Assembly (NCBI RefSeq): GCF_020215705.1
Contig: NZ_JAIWNB010000019.1
Span: 162,400 to 226,399, forward strand
Direction: 5' to 3'
DNA: 64,000 nt
DNA from: Nonomuraea aurantiaca
GTDB lineage: Bacteria; Actinomycetota; Actinomycetes; Streptosporangiales; Streptosporangiaceae
This document shows, in pieces, positions 17,862-25,557 of this stretch. Below the pieces are notes generated by a model. It searched no databases, was not told the origin of the DNA, and worked only from the letters and a program-made list of their open reading frames with translations. The position numbers were made by a program, and so were the translations under genes. Every line of letters starts with the position of its first letter. Positions within the stretch are counted from its first letter, which is position 1.

Positions 17862-18542
17862 ATGCTCATCGCAGGCTTCCCCGCAGGGGCCTTCCAGACC
17901 AATTGTTACGTCGTCGCGCCCGCAGCGGGCGAGGAGTGCGTGATCGTCGATCCAGGTCAGGACGCGGTCGACGGGGTCGACGAGCTGCTGAGAGAGCACC
18001 GGCTCAAGCCGGTGGCGGTGCTGCTCACCCACGGGCACCTCGACCACGTCTGGTCGGTGGCCCCGGTCTGCGGCGCGCGCGACATGCCCGCCTGGATCCA
18101 TCCCGACGATCGCCACCTGCTGAGCGACCCGGCCGCGGGCTGGTCGCCGTCGAGCTCGGCGATCTTCGGCGGCATCACGCTGAGCGAGCCCGACGACGTG
18201 CGGGAGCTGTCCGACGGCGCCGTGCTGCCGCTGGCCGGGCTGGAGCTCGTGGTCGACCACACACCCGGCCATACCAGGGGGTCGGTGAGCTTCCGCCTGC
18301 CCGATGACGACATCCTCTTCTCGGGTGACCTGCTGTTCGCCGGCTCCATCGGCCGCACCGACCTGCCGGGCGGCGACTATCCGACGATCCTGCGCAGCCT
18401 GGCCGGCAAGTGCCTGCCGCTGCCTGACGATACGGTCGTCCTGCCGGGCCACGGACCACAGACCACGATCGGCCACGAGCGCGCCACCAATCCATATCTG
18501 AAGGAAGCCGCGCCGCACGCCGGTCCCACACGAGGCATCTAA
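17862..18542 (+). CDS. Metallo-beta-lactamase fold hydrolase (glyoxalase II-like)
   Basis: 226 aa cytoplasmic enzyme. The dinuclear zinc motif THGHLDH (56-62) is present, with HTPGHT, FSGDLLFAGSIGRTD and a terminal GHG motif, the set found in glyoxalase II-type thioester hydrolases. The N-terminus GAFQTNCYVV is typical of the family. Likely an hydroxyacyl-thiol hydrolase, but the thiol cofactor (mycothiol in these bacteria) and substrate are not shown by the sequence. Divergent from the cyclophilin gene, with 139 bases between; hisS begins 10 bases after its stop, so the two are probably one transcript. Confidence 0.9.
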   Translation: MLIAGFPAGAFQTNCYVVAPAAGEECVIVDPGQDAVDGVDELLREHRLKPVAVLLTHGHLDHVWSVAPVCGARDMPAWIHPDDRHLLSDPAAGWSPSSSAIFGGITLSEPDDVRELSDGAVLPLAGLELVVDHTPGHTRGSVSFRLPDDDILFSGDLLFAGSIGRTDLPGGDYPTILRSLAGKCLPLPDDTVVLPGHGPQTTIGHERATNPYLKEAAPHAGPTRGI

Positions 18543-18552
18543 CAGGGATCTC

Positions 18553-19812
18553 ATGAGTTTCCAAGCGCCAAAGGGCACCTTCGACTGGCTGCCGCCCCGC
18601 TCCGAGCAGGTCCTCGCCATACGCGAGGCCCTCGTCGCGCCCGCGCGGCTGGCCGGCTACGGCTACATCGAGACGCCGGTGTTCGAGGACACCCAGCTGT
18701 TCGCCAGGGGCGTGGGTGAGTCGACCGACATCGTGTCCAAGGAGATGTACACCTTTCCCGACAAGGCGGGCCGCTCCCTGACGCTGCGTCCCGAGGGCAC
18801 CGCGTCGGTCGTACGCGCCGTCCTGCAGCACGGCCTGCACAACGGCCAGCTCCCGGTCAAACTGTGGTACTCCGGCAGCCAGTTCCGCTACGAACGCTCC
18901 CAGAAGGGCCGTTACCGGCACTTCTGGCAGGTCGGCGCCGAGGCGCTCGGCTCCGAGGATCCCGCGCTCGACGCCGAGATCATCGTGCTGGGCGCCCAGG
19001 GCTTCGCCGCGCTCGGCCTGACGGGCGTCCGGCTGCTGATCAACTCGCTGGGCGACAAGACCTGCCGGCCCGCCTACCGGGCCGCGCTGCAGGAGTTCCT
19101 GCGCGGGCTCGACCTCGACGCGGACACCAGGGCCCGGATCGAGATCAACCCGTTGCGGGTGCTCGACGACAAGCGGCCCGAGGTGCAGGCGCAGCTGACC
19201 GGCGCGCCCCTGGTGGTCGACCACCTGTGCGCCGCGTGCAAGACCTACCACGAGGAGGTCCGCGCGCTGCTGAGCGCCGCGGGCGTGGCCTACGAGGACG
19301 ATCCGCGGCTGGTGCGCGGGCTCGACTACTACACGCGCACCACGTTCGAGTTCGTCCACGACGGGCTCGGCTCGCAGTCCGCGGTCGGCGGCGGCGGACG
19401 TTACGACGGGCTGAGCGAGATGCTCGGCGGGCCGCCCCTGCCCAGCGTCGGCTGGGCGCTGGGCGTCGACCGTACGTTCCTGGCCATGGAGGCCGAGGGC
19501 TTGATCGGCGAGGCCGTACCGGGACGCGTCCAGGTGTACGGTGTCCCGCTGGGTGACGAAGCCCGCCGCCGGATGTTCCTGCTCGTGACCGAGCTGCGCC
19601 AGGCGGGCGTCAGCGCCGACCTGGCCTACGGCGGCAAGGGGCTCAAGGGCGCGATGAAGGGCGCCGACCGCTCGGGTGCCCGGTTCGCGCTGATCCTGGG
19701 CGAGCGTGACCTGGCCGCGCAGGCCGTACAACTGAAGGATCTGACCACCGCTGAGCAGACCGAGGTGCCGCTGGCCCAGGTCGTCGATGTCTTGAAGGGG
19801 AAAGTGCAGTGA
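18553..19812 (+). CDS. hisS: Histidyl-tRNA synthetase
   Basis: 419 aa class II synthetase that charges tRNA-His. Motif 2 and histidine-binding elements are visible: TLRPEGTASVVRA, RYERSQKGRYRHFWQ, LVRGLDYYTRTTFEF and the GGGGRYDGL loop. The C-terminal anticodon-binding domain begins near residue 325 (GRVQVYGVPLG). ATG 18553 follows the hydrolase gene closely. The stop overlaps the start region of aspS (GTGATG), so HisS and AspS are coupled. Confidence 0.98.
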   Translation: MSFQAPKGTFDWLPPRSEQVLAIREALVAPARLAGYGYIETPVFEDTQLFARGVGESTDIVSKEMYTFPDKAGRSLTLRPEGTASVVRAVLQHGLHNGQLPVKLWYSGSQFRYERSQKGRYRHFWQVGAEALGSEDPALDAEIIVLGAQGFAALGLTGVRLLINSLGDKTCRPAYRAALQEFLRGLDLDADTRARIEINPLRVLDDKRPEVQAQLTGAPLVVDHLCAACKTYHEEVRALLSAAGVAYEDDPRLVRGLDYYTRTTFEFVHDGLGSQSAVGGGGRYDGLSEMLGGPPLPSVGWALGVDRTFLAMEAEGLIGEAVPGRVQVYGVPLGDEARRRMFLLVTELRQAGVSADLAYGGKGLKGAMKGADRSGARFALILGERDLAAQAVQLKDLTTAEQTEVPLAQVVDVLKGKVQ

Positions 19813-21545
19813 TGCGCACGCATACCGCCGGGTCGCTCCGAGAGGAGCACGCCGGGCAGCAGGTGACGCTGGCAGGATGGGTGGCCAGGCGCCGTGATCA
19901 CGGCGGTGTGGTCTTCATCGACCTGCGCGACGCCTCCGGCTCGGCGCAGGTGGTCTTCCGCGAGGAGGACCACGCCCACGACCTGCGCGCCGAATACTGC
20001 GTGCAGGTGGTCGGCCAGGTCCGGGTCAGGCCGGAGGGCAACGAGAACCCCGAGCTGCCCACCGGCGCGATCGAAGTCGTCGCCGAGCGGGTCGAGGTGC
20101 TCAGCGAGTCGGCGCCGCTGCCCTTCCCGATCGAGGGCAGCGCGGGCGTCTCCGAGGAGGCCCGCCTCAAATACCGCTATCTCGACATTCGCCGCCCGCA
20201 GGTGGCCAATGCCCTGCGGGTCCGCTCGAAGGCCACCTACCTGGCCAACGAGGTCATGCACGAGCTCGGCTTCGTCTACGTCGAGACGCCGACGCTGACC
20301 AGGTCCACGCCCGAGGGCGCGCGCGACTTCCTGGTGCCGGTCCGGCTCCAGCCGGGCAACTGGTACGCGCTGCCGCAGTCGCCGCAGCTGTTCAAGCAGC
20401 TGCTCCAGGTGGGCGGGCTCGAGCGCTACTACCAGCTCGCCAAGTGCTACCGCGACGAGGACCTGCGGGCCGACCGGCAGCCGGAGTTCACCCAGATCGA
20501 CGTCGAGATGTCGTTCGTCGACCAGGAAGACGTCATCGCGGTCGGCGAGAAGCTCATCGGCCGCGTGTGGCGCGAGACGGTCGGCTACGAGATCCCGACA
20601 CCGCTGCCCCGCATGACCTACGCCGACGCGATGGCCCGCTACGGCTCCGACAAGCCCGACCTGCGCTTCGGCCAGGAGCTCGTCGAGATGACCGACTACT
20701 TCGCCGGCACCTCCTTCCGCGTGTTCCAGGCCGACTACGTGGGCGCGGTCGTCATGCCGGGCGGCGGCTCGCAGACGCGCAAGGAGCTCGACGGCTGGCA
20801 GGACTGGGCGCGCTCGCGCGGTGCCAAGGGCCTGGCGTACGTGCTCGTCCAGGAGGACGGCACGCTCGGCGGCCCGGTGGCGAAGAACCTCTCAGAAGAG
20901 GAAATTTCCGGACTTGCGGCGAAGGTCGGCGCCCAGCCCGGCGACGCGGTCTTCTTCGCGGCCGGAGCCCGCAACTCGGCGCGTGACCTGCTCGGCGCGG
21001 CCCGGCTGGAGATCGGCCGCCGCTGCGGCCTCATCGACGAGTCGCTGTGGTCGTTCCTGTGGGTCGTCGACGCGCCCATGTTCGAGGAGGACGGCGAGGG
21101 TGGCTGGACGGCCGTGCACCACCCGTTCACCGGCCCCAAGCCCGAATGGGCGGACAACTTCCAGGACCACCCCGGCGAGGCCCTGGCCTACGCCTACGAC
21201 ATGGTCTGCAACGGCATGGAGATCGGTGGCGGCTCCATCCGTATCCACCGGGCGGAGATGCAGCAGCGGGTCTTCGACGTGCTCGGCATCTCCAAGGAGG
21301 AGGCCGAGAACAAGTTCGGCTTCCTGCTGGAGGCGTTCAAGTACGGCCCGCCCCCGCACGGAGGCATCGCCTATGGCTGGGACCGCATCTGCATGCTGCT
21401 GTCCGGCGGTGAGTCGATCCGCGACGTGATCGCCTTTCCGAAGACCGCCTCGGGCTTCGACCCGCTCACCGGCGCGCCCACGCCCATCACGGTGGACCAG
21501 CGCAAGGAGGCGGGCGTCGACGCCAAGCCCAAGAACGAGGGCTGA
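19809..21545 (+). CDS. aspS: Aspartyl-tRNA synthetase
   Basis: 578 aa bacterial-type class IIb synthetase. N-terminal OB anticodon domain (VTLAGWVARRRDHGGVVFIDLRD is the segment at 20-42), catalytic core with YYQLAKCYRDEDLRADRQPE, the bacterial GAD insertion (about 300-420), and C-terminal motif 3 with AYGWDRICMLL. The start is GTG 19809 or the ATG three bases later; GAAGGGG at 19794-19800 is better placed for the GTG. Overlaps hisS. A 17-bp terminator hairpin follows 13 bases after the stop and also serves the convergent cyclophilin gene. Confidence 0.97.
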   Translation: MMRTHTAGSLREEHAGQQVTLAGWVARRRDHGGVVFIDLRDASGSAQVVFREEDHAHDLRAEYCVQVVGQVRVRPEGNENPELPTGAIEVVAERVEVLSESAPLPFPIEGSAGVSEEARLKYRYLDIRRPQVANALRVRSKATYLANEVMHELGFVYVETPTLTRSTPEGARDFLVPVRLQPGNWYALPQSPQLFKQLLQVGGLERYYQLAKCYRDEDLRADRQPEFTQIDVEMSFVDQEDVIAVGEKLIGRVWRETVGYEIPTPLPRMTYADAMARYGSDKPDLRFGQELVEMTDYFAGTSFRVFQADYVGAVVMPGGGSQTRKELDGWQDWARSRGAKGLAYVLVQEDGTLGGPVAKNLSEEEISGLAAKVGAQPGDAVFFAAGARNSARDLLGAARLEIGRRCGLIDESLWSFLWVVDAPMFEEDGEGGWTAVHHPFTGPKPEWADNFQDHPGEALAYAYDMVCNGMEIGGGSIRIHRAEMQQRVFDVLGISKEEAENKFGFLLEAFKYGPPPHGGIAYGWDRICMLLSGGESIRDVIAFPKTASGFDPLTGAPTPITVDQRKEAGVDAKPKNEG

Positions 21546-21558
21546 CCCACACGAAACA

Positions 21559-21602
21559 GGGCGCCCCGCCTCTCCGGTTCGGGAGAGGCGGGGCGCCCTT
21601 TC
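21559..21602. terminator. Bidirectional terminator between aspS and cyclophilin copy 2
   Basis: A perfect 17-base inverted repeat (arms 21559-21575 and 21582-21598) with a 6-base loop and TTTT on the plus side. It lies between the 3' ends of two convergent genes. Confidence 0.88.
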
Positions 21603-21610
21603 GCGTCCGG

Positions 21611-22519
21611 CTAGCGGACCGTGACCTTCTCGATGATGATCGGGTTCTTCGGGGCGGTCGAGCCGCCGTCGCCGACGATGTCCTGGCTGTTGACGATGAC
21701 GCCGTCCTTGGCGACCTTCTCGATGATCTCCAGGCCCGAGCGGACCATGCCGAGCACCGAGTACTGGGCCTCGATCTGCGAGTTCTCGTCCGACAGCGAG
21801 ATGGCGAACTGGCTGCTGTTCTGTCCGGCCGCGTCCTGCGGCTGGGTGAGGAACACCACGCCGCGGGTGTACGGAATCGCGCCGACGGCCTCGTCCTGGT
21901 AGACGTAGCCCGCCGTGCCCTGGCCGTCCGTCGGGTTCTTGCCGTCGGCCTTGGCCTTGGGGTCGCCGCACTGCAGCAGGAACAGTCCCGCCGTCTCAGG
22001 CGTCACCAGGCGGTGGCACTTGGTGTTGTTGTAGAAGTTCTTCTTGGCCAGGAAGGCCATCGAGTTGACCGAGCACGGGGTCGCGGCCGGGTCGACGTCG
22101 ATGACGATCTTGCCGTGGTTGGTGAAGACGGTCATCGTCTTCAGCTTCATGTCCGGGTGGCTGCCGGGCATGCCCACATACTTCATCGGTACGTCCGAGG
22201 TGTCCCGCTTGTAGGTGCAGGACACCTTGCCGGTCTTCTTCGGCAGCGAGGACAGCGACGGGGTCGGCGAGGGAGCGGCGCTGGGCGGGGCGGAGGCCGA
22301 GGCCGACGGACTGCTCTCGGCCGAGACCTTCTTGCCCGCGTCGTCCTTGTTGACCAGCGTGGTCGCGGCGTAGATGCCGCCCGCCACCACGACGACGGCC
22401 AGGCCCGCGCCGATGAAGACGTTCCGCTTCGCCTTGGCGCTGTCCGCCGCCGCGCGCTGCTCCTGCCGCTCCTTGTGCTCCCGAGCCAACTGGCTCTGGC
22501 GGTCGTCCTCGCCGCTCAC
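21611..22519 (-). CDS. Membrane-anchored cyclophilin-type peptidyl-prolyl isomerase (copy 2)
   Basis: 302 aa with the same plan as copy 1: charged N-terminus, one helix (about 34-55), Ser/Ala/Pro linker, extracytoplasmic cyclophilin domain. Shared landmarks are FYNNTKCHRL, LQCGDPKAKADG and SSQFAISLSD. Compared with copy 1 the segment after CHRL differs and the SQF motif has Ala in place of Phe, so the active site may be weaker or of altered preference. GTG start at 22519, preceded by GGAGG; the longer frame upstream is unlikely. The pair probably arose by duplication and now flanks hydrolase-hisS-aspS. Confidence 0.92.
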   Translation of the reverse strand: MSGEDDRQSQLAREHKERQEQRAAADSAKAKRNVFIGAGLAVVVVAGGIYAATTLVNKDDAGKKVSAESSPSASASAPPSAAPSPTPSLSSLPKKTGKVSCTYKRDTSDVPMKYVGMPGSHPDMKLKTMTVFTNHGKIVIDVDPAATPCSVNSMAFLAKKNFYNNTKCHRLVTPETAGLFLLQCGDPKAKADGKNPTDGQGTAGYVYQDEAVGAIPYTRGVVFLTQPQDAAGQNSSQFAISLSDENSQIEAQYSVLGMVRSGLEIIEKVAKDGVIVNSQDIVGDGGSTAPKNPIIIEKVTVR

Positions 22520-22686
22520 CGGTATGTCCTCCACTTTTGCCAGTACATGACCAAACAACTCCGGGAATGCTACCGGCCCTGCGATGTGCCGGACGTAAGA
22601 GGAGGAAACCACTCGTAGTGACGGGATGGACCGCGAACCATATCGTGTCGCCATTCGTAGTTGAAATGAGAACTAGGAGTGCAGAC

Positions 22687-23166
22687 ATGTTCGACGAGAT
22701 CTTCGGCTTGCCCGCCCATCCGCTGATCATCCACTTCGCCGTGGTGCTGACCCCGCTCCTCGCGGCCGTCTCCGTGGCGTACACGGTCCTGAACCGCTGG
22801 CGGCCGATGCTGGCCTGGGCGGTGGTCCTGCTCTCCGTGGGGTCGCCTGTGGCCGTCTTCGCGGCCAAGGAGAGCGGCGAGAGCCTCAAGGCGGCCCGGT
22901 TCGCCTCGGTCGACGGCCCTTTGGGTCAGCGGATCGAGACCCACGAGAGCTTCGCCAACCCCTTGCTCCTGTCGACTGCCGGCCTCGGCGTCGCCGCGTT
23001 GCTGCTCGTCTACGCCACGAGCCCGAGTCGCGGCTCGCTCGGCGACAGATTCGGCCGCCCGGTCACCCTCGTGCTGTCCGGTGTGACGGTGCTGCTGGCC
23101 GTGGCGGTCGGCTACTTCGTCTTCCGCGCCGGTGACTCGGGAGCGAGAGCCGTCTGGGGCGCGTGA
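22687..23166 (+). CDS. DUF2231 membrane protein
   Basis: 159 aa with four membrane segments. The N-terminus MFDEIFGLPAHPLIIHFAVV matches DUF2231 proteins, whose conserved LPAHPL-x3-HF motif lies at the first helix. Start at ATG 22687 with AGGAG about 8 bases upstream. Function not known; DUF2231 proteins sometimes accompany cytochrome or redox genes, but none lies here. Stands alone between the cyclophilin gene (divergent) and rarA. Confidence 0.85.
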   Translation: MFDEIFGLPAHPLIIHFAVVLTPLLAAVSVAYTVLNRWRPMLAWAVVLLSVGSPVAVFAAKESGESLKAARFASVDGPLGQRIETHESFANPLLLSTAGLGVAALLLVYATSPSRGSLGDRFGRPVTLVLSGVTVLLAVAVGYFVFRAGDSGARAVWGA

Positions 23167-23240
23167 CCCGCTTCCTTCGCTGTCCGCTTCCTTCGGTGAT
23201 GGTGGACCGCCGGGCGCGATCCACCCCGTAAACTCGCGTT

Positions 23241-24542
23241 GTGGAGAGTCTGTTCGATTCGGCGGCTGAGGAGGCCACACCGCAGCCCCTCGCGGTCCGG
23301 ATGCGGCCGCGCACGCTCGACGAGGTGATCGGCCAGCGTCACCTGCTCGGCGCGGGCACCCCGCTGCGCAGGCTCGTCGAGAGCGAGGCGCCGATGTCGC
23401 TCTTCCTCTGGGGGCCGCCCGGCACCGGCAAGACGACGCTCGCCTATGTCGTCTCCAACGTCACCAAGCGGCGCTTCGTCGAGGTCTCCGCCGTCTCGGC
23501 CGGGGTCAAGGACGTACGCGCCGCCATCGAGGTCGCCAAGCGCGAGCTGGGCATGAGCGGCCGGCAGACCGTGCTCTTCGTCGACGAGGTCCACCGCTTC
23601 AACAAGGCCCAGCAGGACGCCCTGCTGCCCGCCGTCGAGAACCGCTGGGTCACCTTCATCGGCGCCACCACCGAAAACCCCTTCTTCTCGGTCATCTCCC
23701 CGCTGCTGTCGCGCTCGTTGCTGCTCACGCTCGAGTCCCTGACCGACGACGACGTCCGCGCGGTCCTGGAGCGGGCGGTGGCCGACGACCGCGGCCTCGG
23801 CGGCCGCGCCACCGTCGCCCCCGAGGCCGTCGACCATCTCGTACGCCTGGCCGGGGGCGACGCCCGCCGCTCCCTGACCTACCTCGAAGCCGCCGCCCTG
23901 CTGTCCGACGACATCACGGTCGAGGTCGTGGAGAAGGCCGTCGACAAGGCGGCCGTCCGCTACGACCGGCAGGGCGACCAGCACTACGACGTCATCAGCG
24001 CCTTCATCAAGTCGATGCGCGGCTCCGACGCCGACGCCGCGCTCCACTACCTGGCCCGCATGATCGAGGCGGGCGAGGACCCACGCTTCATCGCCCGCCG
24101 CATCGTCATCTTCGCCTCGGAGGACGTCGGCCTGGCCGACCCGACATGCCTGCAGACCGCCGTCGCCGCGGCCCAGGCGGTGCAGCTCATCGGCCTGCCG
24201 GAGGGTCAGATCAACCTGGCCCACGCGGTCCTCCACTGCGCGCTCGCGCCCAAGTCCAACGCCGTCGTGAAGGCCATCGGAGCGGCGATCGGTGACGTGC
24301 GCCGCGGCCTGATCGGCCAGGTGCCCGGCCACCTGCGCGACGCCCACTATCAGGGCGCCGCCAAGCTGGGCCACGGTGACGGCTACAAATACCCGCACGA
24401 CTTCGACCACGGGCTGGTCCGCCAGGACTACGCGCCCGAGCAGGTGCGCGACAGGCGCTACTACGAGCCCACCAAGCACGGCGGCGAGGGCGTGCTGGCC
24501 GAGCGGTGGGCTCGGATCCGTGACTTCCTGCGGGGCTCTTGA
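23241..24542 (+). CDS. rarA: Replication-associated recombination protein A (RarA/MgsA)
   Basis: 433 aa AAA+ ATPase related to clamp-loader and RuvB motors; acts at stalled replication forks. Walker A GPPGTGKTTLA, Walker B LFVDEVHRF, sensor 1 FIGATTENPFF, then the RarA-specific C-terminal tetramerisation domain (VISAFIKSMRGSDADAALHY; GVLAERWARIRDFL). GTG start at 23241. Followed by a 405-base gap that contains tandem repeats and no gene. Confidence 0.97.
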   Translation: MESLFDSAAEEATPQPLAVRMRPRTLDEVIGQRHLLGAGTPLRRLVESEAPMSLFLWGPPGTGKTTLAYVVSNVTKRRFVEVSAVSAGVKDVRAAIEVAKRELGMSGRQTVLFVDEVHRFNKAQQDALLPAVENRWVTFIGATTENPFFSVISPLLSRSLLLTLESLTDDDVRAVLERAVADDRGLGGRATVAPEAVDHLVRLAGGDARRSLTYLEAAALLSDDITVEVVEKAVDKAAVRYDRQGDQHYDVISAFIKSMRGSDADAALHYLARMIEAGEDPRFIARRIVIFASEDVGLADPTCLQTAVAAAQAVQLIGLPEGQINLAHAVLHCALAPKSNAVVKAIGAAIGDVRRGLIGQVPGHLRDAHYQGAAKLGHGDGYKYPHDFDHGLVRQDYAPEQVRDRRYYEPTKHGGEGVLAERWARIRDFLRGS

Positions 24543-24582
24543 CGGCCCTTTTGACGGCCTTCAGGCGGATTCCTCCGCGGGC

Positions 24583-24731
24583 TGGGCTCTGGACGGGCTT
24601 TTGGGCAGGCTCAGGACGGGCACTGGGACAGGCTCAGGACGTGCTTGAGATGGATGGGCTTTGGGACAGGCTCTGGACGTGCTTGGGGACGGGTCTTGGG
24701 ACAGGCTCTGGACGTGCTTGAGGACGGGTCT
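24583..24731. repeat. 35-nt tandem repeat block after rarA
   Basis: Two adjacent 35-base units (24662-24696 and 24697-24731) differ at one base. They are preceded by a 38-base relative (24624-24661) and shorter, more diverged partial units from 24583; each begins TGGGACAGGCT or similar and contains GGACGTGCTT. Diverged traces continue to about 24760. The 405-base gap 24543-24947 holds no supported gene: every frame through it is just the repeat read in shifting phase. Confidence 0.85.
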
Positions 24732-24947
24732 TGGATGGACTTTGGGTGGGCTCCCGGCCGTAGGACGCGGGCCGGGTTCGGCTGGTCGGGCGCGGGATGG
24801 GGCCGCTCGCGGGCCGGCCCGTTCGAGCGGGGAAACGGGGGTCACCGACGTGGCGGCCTGATGGAGCCGGGCGTCGCCAGTAATCTGGGCCGTCGAACGC
24901 GATAGGGTTCTTGCCGTTCCGGCCCAGCGTACGAGGGAGATGAGCGG

Positions 24948-25322
24948 ATGCTTACCGCTGGAGAGGTCGCCGGCCTGATCGCCGCCACGGGCTGGATCGT
25001 CCTGGTCTGCGTGCTCGTCATGGTGCTGGTCAAGCTCACCCGGCTGATCACCGAGACCGGCAGGGCGGTGGCCGACCTGAGCGCCCGCATGGCGCCGCTG
25101 CTCGACGACATGAGCCTGACGGTCAACGAGACCAACCGGCAACTGGTGGCCGTCGAGGCCATCGCCAAGGACGTCAAGCAGGTGAGCTCCCACGCCGCCA
25201 AGCTCAGCGCCGTCACCCAGACCGTCTTCACCGGGCCGCTGATCAAGGTCTCCTCCATCGGCTACGGCGTGCGCAGGGCCATCGAGGCCCGCAGGCCGCG
25301 CAAGGCGGGGCGACGGCGATGA
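24948..25322 (+). CDS. DUF948 membrane protein
   Basis: 124 aa. One N-terminal helix (about 5-28, GLIAATGWIVLVCVLVMVLV) then a helical, probably coiled-coil region and a basic C-terminus (RRPRKAGRRR). This is the DUF948 pattern. Placement directly before a small membrane-linked protein and alaS is conserved in actinomycetes. Function unknown. ATG 24948 follows an AGGGAGA site. The last bases overlap the next start by 4 (ATGA), so they are translationally coupled. Confidence 0.85.
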   Translation: MLTAGEVAGLIAATGWIVLVCVLVMVLVKLTRLITETGRAVADLSARMAPLLDDMSLTVNETNRQLVAVEAIAKDVKQVSSHAAKLSAVTQTVFTGPLIKVSSIGYGVRRAIEARRPRKAGRRR

Positions 25323-25549
25323 TCAGACGGCTGTTCTACCTGTCGCTCGGTGCCCTGCTGACCCTCTGGGTGATGCGCAGGCTGCAGGCACTCCACCCCA
25401 ACCACGTGGCCCGCCGTACGGTCGGCGGCGCCGCGAGCATGCTCGGACGGGTGAGAGACTTTACTTCTGACGCGCTCGGCGAGGCCGCGGAGCGCGAAAT
25501 CGAGTTGCGGGCCCGTTTCGGACTCGACAACCCTGAAAGCAACGACTAA
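25319..25549 (+). CDS. Small conserved protein upstream of alaS (DUF6167-like by position)
   Basis: 76 aa. Short N-terminal hydrophobic stretch (RRLFYLSLGALLTLWVM) then an amphipathic helix rich in Arg and Glu (REIELRARFGL). Sequence alone gives no function. In actinomycetes a protein of this form follows the DUF948 gene and precedes alaS; the family name is assigned on that basis and is tentative. Overlaps DUF948 by 4 bases and ends 8 bases before alaS, so all three are likely one operon. Confidence 0.75.
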   Translation: MIRRLFYLSLGALLTLWVMRRLQALHPNHVARRTVGGAASMLGRVRDFTSDALGEAAEREIELRARFGLDNPESND

Positions 25550-25557
25550 CGCAAAGG

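Noticed and set aside
24583..24731. CRISPR array
   Set aside because: Units abut directly with no unique spacers, and no cas genes are present; the same applies to the other tandem repeat blocks.
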